DNA of 50,357 bases from UBA2336 sp964597075 (GCA_964597075.1 CAZQXC010000007.1:1-50357); one strand, 5' to 3'. Shown: positions 18,235 to 27,019, counted from the stretch's first letter. Program-made: numbers and translations. Notes: generated by a model not told the origin, from the letters alone.

Positions 18235-20013
18235 TTATTTCAACGCGTTTACGAACGCTTCAGAAGTAACCCATTTGCTGAATTCAAGGTCAGTCAAAGC
18301 AGCTGATTTCAATTCAGGATTAACTTTCACTGCATTGGTAAGGTTGCTCACCACACCATCAGCATTACCTAAACGGGCAGATGCTACAGCTGCTCCATAG
18401 TAAGCGTGTGCATGGTTGCTATCTAGCCTGGAGGCTTCACCAAATGAAGTTAAAGCATTCTGGTAGTCCTTATTAAGCACCTGAGCCAAACCCTTGTTGA
18501 ATAAGTTGTCGGCAGTATTGGCAGCAGAAGACTCAGCGCTTACCGCTTCGCTATACTTTGCGATTACGATCGCGGCAGAACCTTTTACACCGTTTACACC
18601 GGCAGCGTTATCACCACGAAGACCACCGCTAAGCGCTTTGTTGGCGCTGTTGTAAGCTGCATAAGCGTTGCCTTTCATCATAGCAACAGAAGCCAGGTTG
18701 GCATTCACTTCCGGTGCATTGGCATTGATACGGGCAGCAAGATCAAGTTGAGCTTGTGCTTTATCTACCAATGAAGCAGCATTAGAAGGGTTTTCAATTG
18801 CCTGGGCAATGTAAGTAGCGGCTAAGTTATTATGAGCGTTCCAGTTGGTACCTTTCTTGGTAGCAGCTTCGTAGATCGAAGCTTTCTCTTCCAATGAAGG
18901 CGTAAGAGTTGCTGAGTACATCAATTCTTCGAAAGAAAGTGTATCAGCGCTTGTTTGACCGGTAGCGATTTGCTTGGAAAGTACAGCAATCTCTGCATCC
19001 GTCTTTTTATCTTTAATAGTTAAGATTTCAGTCTTGGCAGTTCTTAATTTAGGATAAACATCTTTGAAAACCTTTTTGTAAGTCTTCAATCTGGCCATTT
19101 GCTTCTCCTGGCTTTCGAATGTACCACCACCGTTGATGATGTTCAGGTATTCAGCCTTTTCTTCAGAAGTGATTCCATCAAAGGAAGCCAATGCAGCCTG
19201 GAATTCAGCCCATTCACGAACCACAGGCTTTATGATGAACTGAATTGAATCAGCCTTGCCTTTATAGTCATATTTCTTCATTTGCTGACGGTAGAATTTT
19301 TCTATGGCCGCAGCACGATCAGGAGAAAGTTTGCTGTTAACACGTTCGGCACCTTCAGGTGAGTGGGTACCGGTAATGGTTACTGTTTTGGTTACGTTCT
19401 TAGAAGCGATGAAGGCATCCAATTGCTGACCTTTTTCGCTCTTTACTTCAGAGGTACGAAGTACAGAACGGCCTTGTTCGAAAATGAAATCGGGAATCAC
19501 AACAGGAATAATTTCCTCCTGGTTATTGTAGCCATGGCCCGTGTAGGACGCAAACGCAACGGGCTTAACAAGCTTAGAAGTTGTGATAACACCAACCGCA
19601 ACGTCCATACGTGGAGTAGCTTTTATTTTAGTGCCTTTTGAAGCAACGCCTTCAACTTGCAACACACCAGACTTCATAGCAGGTGCGTAGGCGAAGTCGA
19701 ATTTTTTGGTAACGTTAGGCTGCTCGGTGGAGCTGTTAGGATAATCTTCAGCTTTGAACTCGATGGGTGCAAGAGCAGATTCCTGATCACCATACTTATA
19801 AAAAGTGTTAACGGTGTAAACGGTACCCTTTTTCAACATTTTTACAGGTAGGTTTGCAGCCATGTCAAACTCAACAGTGTCCTTATGAACCTCTAATGGA
19901 TTGGGGGTTACAGTAAGTTGCTGTTCTTTGGACATTTTAACCATCTGGGGTAGCGTACACCCAGCCAGGCTAAGGGCTCCTACAATCAAGAATGCGTAAA
20001 CTAATTTTCTCAT
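18235..20013 (-). CDS. OmpA-like lipoprotein with C-terminal TPR repeats
   Basis: 592 residues. A lipoprotein signal peptide ends in the lipobox SLAGC (Cys19), so the protein is likely anchored in the outer membrane facing the periplasm. Residues 25-170 are beta-rich and unassigned. An OmpA-C-like segment follows (about 175-260): IPDFIFEQGRSVLRTSE, VTITGTHSPEG and LSPDRAAAIEKFY, though the canonical peptidoglycan-binding NxxLSxxRA is altered to NSKLSPDRA. After a charged helical linker, residues about 380-590 hold TPR-like repeats (NAHNNLAATYIAQAI, NLFNKGLAQVLNKDYQNAL, AHAYYGAAVASARLGNA). The layout recalls cell-wall-linked scaffold proteins of the PorE type but with domains in the other order. 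It has its own strong promoter and terminator. Exact function unknown. Confidence 0.75.
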   Translation of the reverse strand: MRKLVYAFLIVGALSLAGCTLPQMVKMSKEQQLTVTPNPLEVHKDTVEFDMAANLPVKMLKKGTVYTVNTFYKYGDQESALAPIEFKAEDYPNSSTEQPNVTKKFDFAYAPAMKSGVLQVEGVASKGTKIKATPRMDVAVGVITTSKLVKPVAFASYTGHGYNNQEEIIPVVIPDFIFEQGRSVLRTSEVKSEKGQQLDAFIASKNVTKTVTITGTHSPEGAERVNSKLSPDRAAAIEKFYRQQMKKYDYKGKADSIQFIIKPVVREWAEFQAALASFDGITSEEKAEYLNIINGGGTFESQEKQMARLKTYKKVFKDVYPKLRTAKTEILTIKDKKTDAEIAVLSKQIATGQTSADTLSFEELMYSATLTPSLEEKASIYEAATKKGTNWNAHNNLAATYIAQAIENPSNAASLVDKAQAQLDLAARINANAPEVNANLASVAMMKGNAYAAYNSANKALSGGLRGDNAAGVNGVKGSAAIVIAKYSEAVSAESSAANTADNLFNKGLAQVLNKDYQNALTSFGEASRLDSNHAHAYYGAAVASARLGNADGVVSNLTNAVKVNPELKSAALTDLEFSKWVTSEAFVNALK

Positions 20014-20046
20014 TGGATTTATAATTTGGTTGTTTTAAGCGAGTGG

Positions 20047-20077
20047 CAAATGTAGTCTTATATGATTTTTTTTGCAA
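20047..20077 (-). promoter_or_regulatory. Bacteroidota-type promoter for the OmpA/TPR lipoprotein
   Basis: On the minus strand TTG (20077-20075), a 20-base spacer, and a perfect -7 box TACATTTG (20054-20047). Transcription would start near 20041-20043, giving a leader of about 28 bases before the ATG at 20013. Confidence 0.75.
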
Positions 20078-20128
20078 TTATAGTCATAAAATAAAGATTT
20101 TGGCCCTCGGTAAAGGTTTGGGGAACCC

Positions 20129-20136
20129 TATATTTG
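20129..20136 (+). promoter_or_regulatory. Candidate -7 box for the PspC gene
   Basis: TATATTTG matches the TAnnTTTG consensus. A TTTG at 20099-20102 is 26 bases away, too far for an ideal -33 element. It lies about 57 bases upstream of the PspC start. Confidence 0.4.
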
Positions 20137-20192
20137 TAAAAGTGTTTAATGACTCGTTAAACGAACGATAAAACAGACGAAAGCCAATTTTT

Positions 20193-20420
20193 ATGGGTAA
20201 TATGGTTGAGAAACTTCAATTTTTTTTGGAAGCACACACTTTTGGGGTGTGTTCAAGACTAGGAGAAAAGTTTGGAATTGCCACTTCAAGCATACGTCTG
20301 TTCTTCATTTATGCCTCATTTATCACATTTGGTTCGCCTGTAATAATCTACCTGGCGCTTGCTTTTATTATGAATTTCAGGAAATCATTACGAAAAAGAA
20401 GCCCTATTTGGGACTTTTAA
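20193..20420 (+). CDS. Small PspC-domain membrane protein
   Basis: 75 residues, covering one PspC domain: a short amphipathic start, FGVCSRLGEKFGIATSSIRLFFIYASF, one main membrane segment (FITFGSPVIIYLALAFIM), then a basic tail. In PspC proteins of other bacteria this domain senses or responds to membrane stress; stand-alone PspC proteins of this size are common in Bacteroidota. A second ATG at 20202 would shorten it by three residues. It is convergent with the glycosyltransferase, and the two coding regions overlap by 17 bases at their 3' ends, so antisense interference is possible. Confidence 0.8.
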   Translation: MGNMVEKLQFFLEAHTFGVCSRLGEKFGIATSSIRLFFIYASFITFGSPVIIYLALAFIMNFRKSLRKRSPIWDF

Positions 20421-21420
20421 CATCAATAATTTTCCTCCTTCGGAGATAAAATTCTACTACGATCAGTCCACCAAAAACATTCCGGGTACTATAGCGATAG
20501 TCTGTGCTGAGTAATTTTCGTTCCTGATGTGTGCTTCTAATTGGTTTAAGGAAGTGGATAAGTGCCTTTAAAACAGCTTTTCCATCCTTACCATGCCCCT
20601 CAAGGATGAATTTAAATGCCGCGATAACATCCAGGATCATACGTATCGGTAGTTTATACCATAGCTGAGCTGGCGGCAGGTGCTTGTAAATAAGGCTAAG
20701 TCCGTTTCGGAAATTATAATACGTTTTACGCGGATTTGTGCGGGGCAATGTGCCGGCACCAACATGAAAAACAGTGCACTCACCACAGTAATACACCCTT
20801 TTGTCCAGGCGCTGTATTTTCCAACATAGGTCAATTTCCTCCATGTGAGCAAAGAAGGTTTCGTCAAGGCCGCCTAACAAATGGTATATTTCTGATCGGA
20901 TAACCAAACATGCACCGGAAGCCCAAAATACCTCACGGATATCGTTATACTGCCCTGAGTCTTTTTCTGTGTAATTGAAAATTCGTCCCCGGCAAAACGG
21001 ATAGCCAAGGGTATCAATAAAGCCACCTCCAGCACCGGCATATTCAAAATGTTCTCTGGAGGCGTAGGATAGAATCTTTGGCTGTACAGCTGCAATTTCA
21101 GGATTGCCTTCTAAAAGGTTAATCATCGGCTCGAGCCATCCTGATGTCACCTCAATATCGGAGTTAAGTAATACGTAATAGGGTGTGCTGATTTTTTTAA
21201 GCGCCAGGTTATACCCACCACAGAAACCATAATTTCTATCCAACTGAATTATTTCTACGGAAGGAAAGTCCCTTTTTAGTATCGCTACGGATTGATCGGT
21301 TGATCCGTTATCGGCTACAATAATGGAAGCATGGTGTGTATGGCGTATAACGGATGGCAGAAATTGCTGAAGCAGCTTTTCACCATTAAAGTTTAATATG
21401 ACTACGGAGATCTTGTTCAA
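20404..21420 (-). CDS. Family 2 glycosyltransferase
   Basis: 338 residues. GT-A fold with the N-terminal strand ISVVILNFNGEKLL, the nucleotide-binding ADNGSTDQSV, the DxD-type motif LLNSDIEVTSGWLEP, and the acceptor-region EEIDLCWKIQR. It resembles rhamnosyltransferase-like GT2 enzymes that extend surface polysaccharides, but donor and acceptor are unknown. The start is TTG at 21420: an in-frame stop sits ten bases upstream and no ATG occurs until well inside the fold. It begins 9 bases after the ybaB stop, so it is likely the last gene of the hisS-hutH-T9SS protein-ybaB operon. No other polysaccharide genes are close. Confidence 0.88.
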   Translation of the reverse strand: MNKISVVILNFNGEKLLQQFLPSVIRHTHHASIIVADNGSTDQSVAILKRDFPSVEIIQLDRNYGFCGGYNLALKKISTPYYVLLNSDIEVTSGWLEPMINLLEGNPEIAAVQPKILSYASREHFEYAGAGGGFIDTLGYPFCRGRIFNYTEKDSGQYNDIREVFWASGACLVIRSEIYHLLGGLDETFFAHMEEIDLCWKIQRLDKRVYYCGECTVFHVGAGTLPRTNPRKTYYNFRNGLSLIYKHLPPAQLWYKLPIRMILDVIAAFKFILEGHGKDGKAVLKALIHFLKPIRSTHQERKLLSTDYRYSTRNVFGGLIVVEFYLRRRKIIDVKSPK

Positions 21421-21429
21421 TGTGCAATA

Positions 21430-21765
21430 TTAGCCCATCATTCCACTTAAGTCCATACCGGGAATATTAGGTAATAATCCTTCAGTACTTTTTCGGAGTT
21501 CTTCTTTAGCCAATACTTCAGCTTCTTCTGATGCTTTATTCACAGCCGCAACCACTAAATCCTGAACAATAATTTTATCCTCAACCTTTAACAGCGATGG
21601 ATCAATATCGACAGCTAAAAGCTTTCGCTTTCCATTTACCGTTACCTTTACCAAGCCTCCGCCCGATTCGCCTGAGGCTGTAATTTTATCTAAGCTATCC
21701 TGTGCTTCTTTTATGCGGGCCTGCACTTCTTTCATTTTGCCCATCATTTTCATCATATCAAACAT
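21430..21765 (-). CDS. ybaB: YbaB/EbfC nucleoid-associated protein
   Basis: 111 residues. Starts MFDMMKMMGKMKEVQARIKE, an amphipathic helix typical of the family, then the beta hairpin GLVKVTVNGKRKLLAVDIDP and a long helix with VAAVNKASEEAEVLAKEEL. The C-terminus ends with the Gly/Met-rich LLPNIPGMDLSGMMG tail seen in YbaB proteins. These dimers bind DNA. In many bacteria ybaB lies between dnaX and recR; here it lies between a secreted-protein gene and a glycosyltransferase. Confidence 0.94.
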   Translation of the reverse strand: MFDMMKMMGKMKEVQARIKEAQDSLDKITASGESGGGLVKVTVNGKRKLLAVDIDPSLLKVEDKIIVQDLVVAAVNKASEEAEVLAKEELRKSTEGLLPNIPGMDLSGMMG

Positions 21766-21822
21766 AAACAGGAATTTAATTTATGGTTAAAAACAAATCA
21801 GGATGCAATCTAACATTTTGCG

Positions 21823-23721
21823 CTATCTCTTTCGCAGCAGTACGACTGATCCGCTGCGGGTAAAGGAATTACCGGACAGGTCGGTTAAACGGGCAACAAA
21901 AGCATAGGTTCCTTCTGGCTGATCCTTGCCCCTGAACGTTCCATTCCAACCCATCTCCATATCGGTTGTAGAAAACAAAAGTTCTCCCCATCGGTTAAAA
22001 ATCTGCATTTCAAATTGTGCAATAAATTGTCCGAATACCTGGAATACTTCATTTTCAACAGGTCCCTGTCCATCCGGGGTAAAGGCTGTCGGGTAATAGA
22101 GTTTTGGTTCCTTGACCAGCACAATTTCATTAGATATGGCTTGCCCCAGGCCAGCCTGGTTTGCATCAGCCTTGATGATATATCGATTGACTTGCTCATT
22201 GGGATCAATGTCGCTGTCTAGCAAAGTTGTAATTGCCGGCCCTACCGCAACAGATTGTAGCAGTTGACCCTGGCTGTTGTATTTCTCTATAACAAATTGG
22301 TTTACTCCCCCCGACCAGCCGGAGTAACTGCTCCAGGTAAGGGATGAAAAGTTTTCAGGCGTGAGGTTTCCACTCAAACGAATGGGACAAATATCAATAC
22401 CAGTTAAAGCATTATTGTCACACATATCATAGTAGTTCACCTGATAGCAGAATTCATCTTCTGTTTGATAAGTATTATCGAAAAATTCAGGAACAGTTGA
22501 TTTACCAATGAGCTGTAACGTGCCTGAACCTTGTTTTCTGAAGATGTTGTATTCTATAGGTTGAAAGGCTGGATCTTGCTGCCATTGAATATCAACGCTA
22601 TTTAAAGCCACTTGTGCCGTTGCATCATTGATCGGGGTGGGAATGTCTGTAGAAAAAGCGGATACACACTTAATGAGCGAAATGCTCCTGCTGCCATTGG
22701 CATAGTTTGAAGTTAGTTGATAGCAGTATTCAGTTTTACATACAACGTTATTATCGATGAAGGAGATTGAAGGGGTAGATGCCAACAAAAGTCCATCGCG
22801 GCTAATTGAAAAATCAGAAACGCCTGTTGAATTGGTTATCCAATCCAGGTTGTTCTGATTGTTTTGGGCGACTGCATCAACATTATCGCTACAAATAATA
22901 TTGGAATACACTGTAACATTATTGCAGGGATCGAACGCTCCTAATCGAATGCAATAGTAATTATCATCCGGTCTGATGTTACTCACGGTGGCCGTTGCAG
23001 TGTTGTAGATGTTTTGAGCGAGTTGAAATGCGGAATTATTGTTGGTAGCAATCTCAAGTCTGTACAAAACATTGGGTGCTGATGTAAAGTCAACACGGAT
23101 AGTAGTTTCATTGATAACGTTCAGCTCATTGATGAACGGGGCAGGTAATACAGCAAGGGCTGTAACGGGCAATGTATTCGATCCACAATTATCATCTGCA
23201 TTTACATCTTTACCCCGCACCGATATTGTTTTATTTCCGCTGGAGGCATAGGCATGGTTGCTGGTGGCCAGCGTTCCCTTAGGAACCTGCACTTCCGGGC
23301 TGCCGTCATTAAAATTAATGATATAAGCATCATAGCTTGTATCGGTTACCCGCACCTGCACCTGGTTTGCGGCACACGTAAATATGTCAAAGGCTGGAGG
23401 TGTGTTTGGTGTAACAACGATCTGGATATCATCAATACCCAGATTTTGATACAATACCCGGAGTAAATAGGTGCCCGGCTGTGTATACGTGTGCACGAAT
23501 ACATTCTGCTGCGGAGTGGTGCTATCCCCCCAATCTATATCACAAGGGTTTCCGCCTGTACAAAAACCGGTAGTGATCAAGTTGGGATTGGTTATGGTTA
23601 CGGTTAACGGTGCGCAACCTTTTCGTTCATCAACAGAAAAGCGACCCAATCGGCTGACGTACTGCGCCTGAACCACTATAGGTAGCAAAAAGAACAGACT
23701 TACTGCAAGCCGGATAATCAT
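21823..23721 (-). CDS. Secreted PKD/fibronectin-like protein with gliding-motility (T9SS) C-terminal domain
   Basis: 632 residues. A Sec signal peptide (about residues 1-19, ending VVQAQ) leads to a Cys-rich PKD-like domain (CDIDWGDSTTPQQNVFVHTYTQPG, residues 60-110). A second PKD-like unit follows near residues 130-190 with INFNDGSPEVQ. Two or more fibronectin-type units come next. The last 90 residues, from YPTAFTPDGQGPVENEVF through IFNRWGELLF and GWNGTFRG to GTYAFVARLTD, are the type B C-terminal sorting domain of gliding-motility proteins secreted by the type IX system. It is probably a surface adhesin-like protein. Its ATG overlaps the hutH TGA by 4 bases, so it is translationally coupled to a catabolic enzyme, an odd pairing. 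Ligand unknown. Confidence 0.88.
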   Translation of the reverse strand: MIIRLAVSLFFLLPIVVQAQYVSRLGRFSVDERKGCAPLTVTITNPNLITTGFCTGGNPCDIDWGDSTTPQQNVFVHTYTQPGTYLLRVLYQNLGIDDIQIVVTPNTPPAFDIFTCAANQVQVRVTDTSYDAYIINFNDGSPEVQVPKGTLATSNHAYASSGNKTISVRGKDVNADDNCGSNTLPVTALAVLPAPFINELNVINETTIRVDFTSAPNVLYRLEIATNNNSAFQLAQNIYNTATATVSNIRPDDNYYCIRLGAFDPCNNVTVYSNIICSDNVDAVAQNNQNNLDWITNSTGVSDFSISRDGLLLASTPSISFIDNNVVCKTEYCYQLTSNYANGSRSISLIKCVSAFSTDIPTPINDATAQVALNSVDIQWQQDPAFQPIEYNIFRKQGSGTLQLIGKSTVPEFFDNTYQTEDEFCYQVNYYDMCDNNALTGIDICPIRLSGNLTPENFSSLTWSSYSGWSGGVNQFVIEKYNSQGQLLQSVAVGPAITTLLDSDIDPNEQVNRYIIKADANQAGLGQAISNEIVLVKEPKLYYPTAFTPDGQGPVENEVFQVFGQFIAQFEMQIFNRWGELLFSTTDMEMGWNGTFRGKDQPEGTYAFVARLTDLSGNSFTRSGSVVLLRKR

Positions 23722-25211
23722 GTAATGTTTAATTCGCGAATAAATCGTTCAGCGTTTACCAAATCATGGTGAAGTACACGATCCTCTTCTACAAACGGAA
23801 CCTGCTGCCTGAAAGTATCCACCACCTTCTCAAGTTTAGACGATGATTTAGAGGGTCTTCGGAAATGCAGTGCTTGTGTAGCCACCACCAATTCGATCGC
23901 CAATATCGCATAGAGGTTATTAACAATTCTAAATGCCTTGGTAGCAGCATTGGCCCCCATGCTCACATGGTCTTCCTGCCCGTTAGAGGATACAATGGAA
24001 TCCACTGACGCGGGTGTGCAGAGTTGCTTATTTTGGCTCACGAGTGAAGCGGCTGTATACTGGGGTATCATCATACCAGAGTTAATACCCGGATTAGCCA
24101 CCAGGTAATTCGGTAAATCACGAGAACCTGAAATTAGTTGATACGTTCTTCGCTCCGAAATGCTTCCCAATTCGGCTAAGGCAATGGCCAGGTAATCGAG
24201 TGAAAGCGCTAAGGGCTGACCGTGAAAATTACCGCCTGAGATTATGGTATCCTCTTCAGGAAAAATATTTGGGTTATCCGTAACGCTATTAACTTCGGTG
24301 AGGATGATATTTGTTACATGATCAATCGCGTCCAGACTAGCTCCATGCACTTGGGGAATACACCGGAAAGAGTAGGGATCCTGCACATGCTTTTTCTTCT
24401 GGACAATTACATCACTTCCATCCAGCAATGACAGAACTTCAGCAGCAACTCTTATCTGACCCTTTTGGGGACGAATTTTATGAACACCGGGAAGGAAAGG
24501 CTCGATTCTTCCATCAAATGCATCCAGTGAAAGCGCACCAATCAGATTTGCCAATTTTAGTAGACGATGGGCATGCAGTGTACACCAGACCCCGTAAGCA
24601 TTCATAAACTGGGTTCCGTTTAAAAGCGCCAATCCTTCTTTGGCTTTAAAGTGAATGGGCTCCCATGAAAACTTTTTATTGATTTCCTTTCCGGTAAATA
24701 GATTGTTCTGATGGTGAACCTCACCTTGCCCGATAAGGGTAAGTGCCAGATGTGCTAAAGGTGCCAGATCGCCCGAAGCGCCCAATGAACCCATCTCATA
24801 AATAACCGGGTAGACTTTATGGTTGAAATAGTCTGTTAAACGTTGAACCGTTTGCAACTGAACACCCGAATACCCATAGGAGAGCGACTGCACTTTCAGA
24901 AAGAGCATTATGCGAACGATTTCATCAGGGATTTCAGGGCCTGCACCACAGGCATGCGACTTCACTAAATTCTCCTGAAGTTTCTCAAGTTGATCGGGGG
25001 CGATGAAGGTGTTGTACAATGAGCCAAACCCTGTGTTGATGCCATAAATCGGATGGGTAGTGTTCTTTAATTTTTCATCCAGGTAATCACGGCACCGGTT
25101 AATTTTTTGTTTGGCTTCTTCCGATAAAGCAATTTCAATATCACTGAATGCTACGGTGATTAAATCATCAAGCGTGAGCTCACGGGAGGATATAGAATGT
25201 TTCTTTTTCAA
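23718..25211 (-). CDS. hutH: Histidine ammonia-lyase
   Basis: 497 residues. The MIO prosthetic group is formed from Ala145-Ser146-Gly147 in GSLGASGDLAPLAHL. Other family motifs are YGINTGFGSL with the catalytic Tyr56, NLVKSHACGAG, LLNGTQFM, and QEDHVSMGANAA near the end. The enzyme deaminates L-histidine to urocanate. Other class members (tyrosine or phenylalanine ammonia-lyase/aminomutase) share the fold; the NLVKSHACG and QEDHVSM signatures favour histidine. No hutU, hutI or hutG is in the window. It starts 5 bases after the hisS stop, so a synthetase that uses histidine and an enzyme that destroys it are co-transcribed. Confidence 0.9.
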   Translation of the reverse strand: MKKKHSISSRELTLDDLITVAFSDIEIALSEEAKQKINRCRDYLDEKLKNTTHPIYGINTGFGSLYNTFIAPDQLEKLQENLVKSHACGAGPEIPDEIVRIMLFLKVQSLSYGYSGVQLQTVQRLTDYFNHKVYPVIYEMGSLGASGDLAPLAHLALTLIGQGEVHHQNNLFTGKEINKKFSWEPIHFKAKEGLALLNGTQFMNAYGVWCTLHAHRLLKLANLIGALSLDAFDGRIEPFLPGVHKIRPQKGQIRVAAEVLSLLDGSDVIVQKKKHVQDPYSFRCIPQVHGASLDAIDHVTNIILTEVNSVTDNPNIFPEEDTIISGGNFHGQPLALSLDYLAIALAELGSISERRTYQLISGSRDLPNYLVANPGINSGMMIPQYTAASLVSQNKQLCTPASVDSIVSSNGQEDHVSMGANAATKAFRIVNNLYAILAIELVVATQALHFRRPSKSSSKLEKVVDTFRQQVPFVEEDRVLHHDLVNAERFIRELNIT

Positions 25212-25216
25212 ATGGA

Positions 25217-26587
25217 TTAGTATGCGAGTTTATGAATGATGTTATCGATGGTAAGTTTTTCCTGCTCACCATTTTCCATAGTCTTGATGGTGAGGTTTCC
25301 GCTCTTCATCTCCTCTTCACCAACTACCAGGCAAAAGGCAATCATTTTTTTGTTGGCATAATCCAACTGTTTTTTAAGTTTGGTAATGTCGGGATAGATT
25401 TCACTTTCAATTCCAGATGCCCGTAATTTGGTGAGCAGCGTTAAACCATAGGCGCGGGTCGATTCATCAAAGTGACACACCAGTACCTTCGATGAAGTTG
25501 TGGTTTCTTTCGGAAAAAGATTAAGTTCTTCCATCGCGTCATACAGACGATCAATACCAAAAGAAATCCCCACACCTGATAATTGTTCTTTTGAACCGAA
25601 GGCTTGTGTCAGGTTATCATATCGGCCGCCACCACTCACACTGCCGATGGCCACATTATTAATTTTCACTTCAAAGATGCAACCAGTGTAATAACTGAGT
25701 CCGCGGGCAAGGGCTATATCAAATTCTACCTCCTTATCGTTGGCATTAAATTTAGTGAGAAGATCAAAAACTTCTGTCAGTTCACGTGTGCCTTTTGTTC
25801 CAGTGCCTGACGCACTAAATCGTGTATTTAGTAAACTAAGTTTTTCTCGATTGCTTCCCTCGGTACCCAGCAATTCAACCAGGTTGTCGACCTGCTGGTT
25901 TGAAAATCCTTTTTCGTTTAATTCTTCCCTTACTTTATCGGCTCCAATTTTATCCAGTTTATCAATCGCCACAAAGAGGTCGGTTTCTTTTCCAACAACA
26001 CCAATGGCCTCAGCAATTCCATTCAATACGTCCCGATGATTTATCTTAATCAAATAATCGTTTACCCCCAGTGAACCCAGCACCTCTTTAATCATCAGAA
26101 TAATTTCGGCTTCGCATATCAGTGAATCCGTGCCCACCACATCCGCATCGCATTGATAGAATTCCCGGTATCGACCTTTTTGTGGACGATCAGCTCGCCA
26201 CACGGGTTGGATCTGGTAACGTTTAAAGGGCAGCGTTATATCATGGCGGTTCATTACAACGTATCGTGCAAAGGGCACGGTGAGGTCATAGCGCAGGCCT
26301 TTTTCGGAAATTTCTGATGTTAATAGTTTCGAATTCTTAGCGTCTAGTTTGCCTTTATCAACATCCTTAAGAAAGTCTCCGCTGTTCAATATCTTAAACA
26401 GGAGTTGGTCGCCTTCATCTCCATACTTTCCCGTTAGGGTGGTGAGGTTTTCCATGGCCGGGGTCTCCAAAGGCTGAAATCCAAACTTTTGAAATATTGT
26501 GCGGATGGTGGTGAGAATAAACTGGCGCTTGGCCATTACAGAAGGCCCGAAATCACGTGTTCCTTTAGGTAAAGCAGGTTTTTCCAT
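25217..26587 (-). CDS. hisS: Histidyl-tRNA synthetase
   Basis: 456 residues. Class II synthetase motifs: opening KPALPKGTRDFGP, motif 2 region RYDLTVPFARYV and QPVWRADRPQKGRYREFYQCDADVVG, HisA-type motif ARGLSYYTGCIFEV, motif 3 GSVSGGGRYDNL and VGISFGIDRLYDAMEEL, and a C-terminal anticodon-binding domain. It attaches histidine to tRNA-His. It is the first gene of the minus-strand operon that continues with hutH. A perfect -7 box (TAGCTTTG on the minus strand, 26602-26595) lies just upstream of the ATG with a TTG at 16-base spacing; if used, the leader would be only a few bases long. Confidence 0.97.
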   Translation of the reverse strand: MEKPALPKGTRDFGPSVMAKRQFILTTIRTIFQKFGFQPLETPAMENLTTLTGKYGDEGDQLLFKILNSGDFLKDVDKGKLDAKNSKLLTSEISEKGLRYDLTVPFARYVVMNRHDITLPFKRYQIQPVWRADRPQKGRYREFYQCDADVVGTDSLICEAEIILMIKEVLGSLGVNDYLIKINHRDVLNGIAEAIGVVGKETDLFVAIDKLDKIGADKVREELNEKGFSNQQVDNLVELLGTEGSNREKLSLLNTRFSASGTGTKGTRELTEVFDLLTKFNANDKEVEFDIALARGLSYYTGCIFEVKINNVAIGSVSGGGRYDNLTQAFGSKEQLSGVGISFGIDRLYDAMEELNLFPKETTTSSKVLVCHFDESTRAYGLTLLTKLRASGIESEIYPDITKLKKQLDYANKKMIAFCLVVGEEEMKSGNLTIKTMENGEQEKLTIDNIIHKLAY

Positions 26588-26671
26588 ACAAGGGCAAAGC
26601 TAATACGATTGCGGAAAGCAAGGGTAATTACACTCATTTTTCACCTAAAACCACAATATCGCGACCTGTCT

Positions 26672-26702
26672 TTTGCCTATGTGCCGGAAAGCATTATTTT
26701 TG
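26672..26702 (+). promoter_or_regulatory. Near-ideal Bacteroidota promoter for the 50-residue basic protein
   Basis: TTTG (26672-26675), a 19-base spacer, and TATTTTTG (26695-26702), matching TTTG-N19-TAnnTTTG exactly. The start of transcription would be near 26707, about 19 bases before the ATG at 26726. It rules out the longer upstream frame as the coding start. Confidence 0.8.
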
Positions 26703-26725
26703 CGCTCCTTTTAACAATTAAAGTC

Positions 26726-26878
26726 ATGGCAGTAACCCGTTTAAAGAGAAAGAACCGTAAGGATAAGTCGAAATCTGCGGTAAGACGTCAGAGCCTGAAA
26801 AATCAGAATTTTCAGCCTGTTATCAAAAACGTTGACATCGAGAAAATTAAGGAAGAGTTCAAGGCTAAGAAGGCCTGA
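26726..26878 (+). CDS. Small basic protein, possibly ribosome-associated (uncharacterised)
   Basis: 50 residues from the ATG at 26726. An open frame reaches back to 26609 but its upstream part contains the promoter, so the short form is real. The first half is extremely basic (TRLKRKNRKDKSKSAVRRQS), the second half is a mixed helix ending IEKIKEEFKAKKA. There is no signal peptide or membrane segment. It has a near-ideal promoter and a strong terminator, so it is a monocistronic and probably abundant product, divergent from hisS. Size, charge and expression signals recall small ribosomal proteins. Bacteroidota ribosomes contain a lineage-specific protein named bL38; whether this is its homologue cannot be decided here. 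Confidence 0.7.
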   Translation: MAVTRLKRKNRKDKSKSAVRRQSLKNQNFQPVIKNVDIEKIKEEFKAKKA

Positions 26879-26899
26879 TTAATTCTTTGGTAATATTTC

Positions 26900-26938
26900 A
26901 AAGCCCTCGCCTGAAACCAGGTGGGGGCTTTTTATTTT
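26900..26938 (+). terminator. Intrinsic terminator after the small basic protein
   Basis: A 14-bp stem with two G-T pairs (26900-26913 with 26918-26931), a 4-base loop AAAC, and a T-rich tail. It begins 21 bases after the stop codon and separates the gene from nfeD. Confidence 0.9.
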
Positions 26939-27019
26939 TCTTCTACTGCATATTTTGGGTTACATATTGAAGTTGTAATTGATGAATTTTCAAATTATTT
27001 TGAGTCATCAATAACCACT

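Noticed and set aside
26609..26725. A 39-residue N-terminal extension of the small basic protein
   Set aside because: The extension would include the promoter's -33 and -7 boxes, and its composition is unlike the basic core.
26921..27019. A longer NfeD start at 26921
   Set aside because: That region is the right arm and tail of the preceding terminator; the ATG at 27020 gives a normal N-terminus before the first membrane segment.
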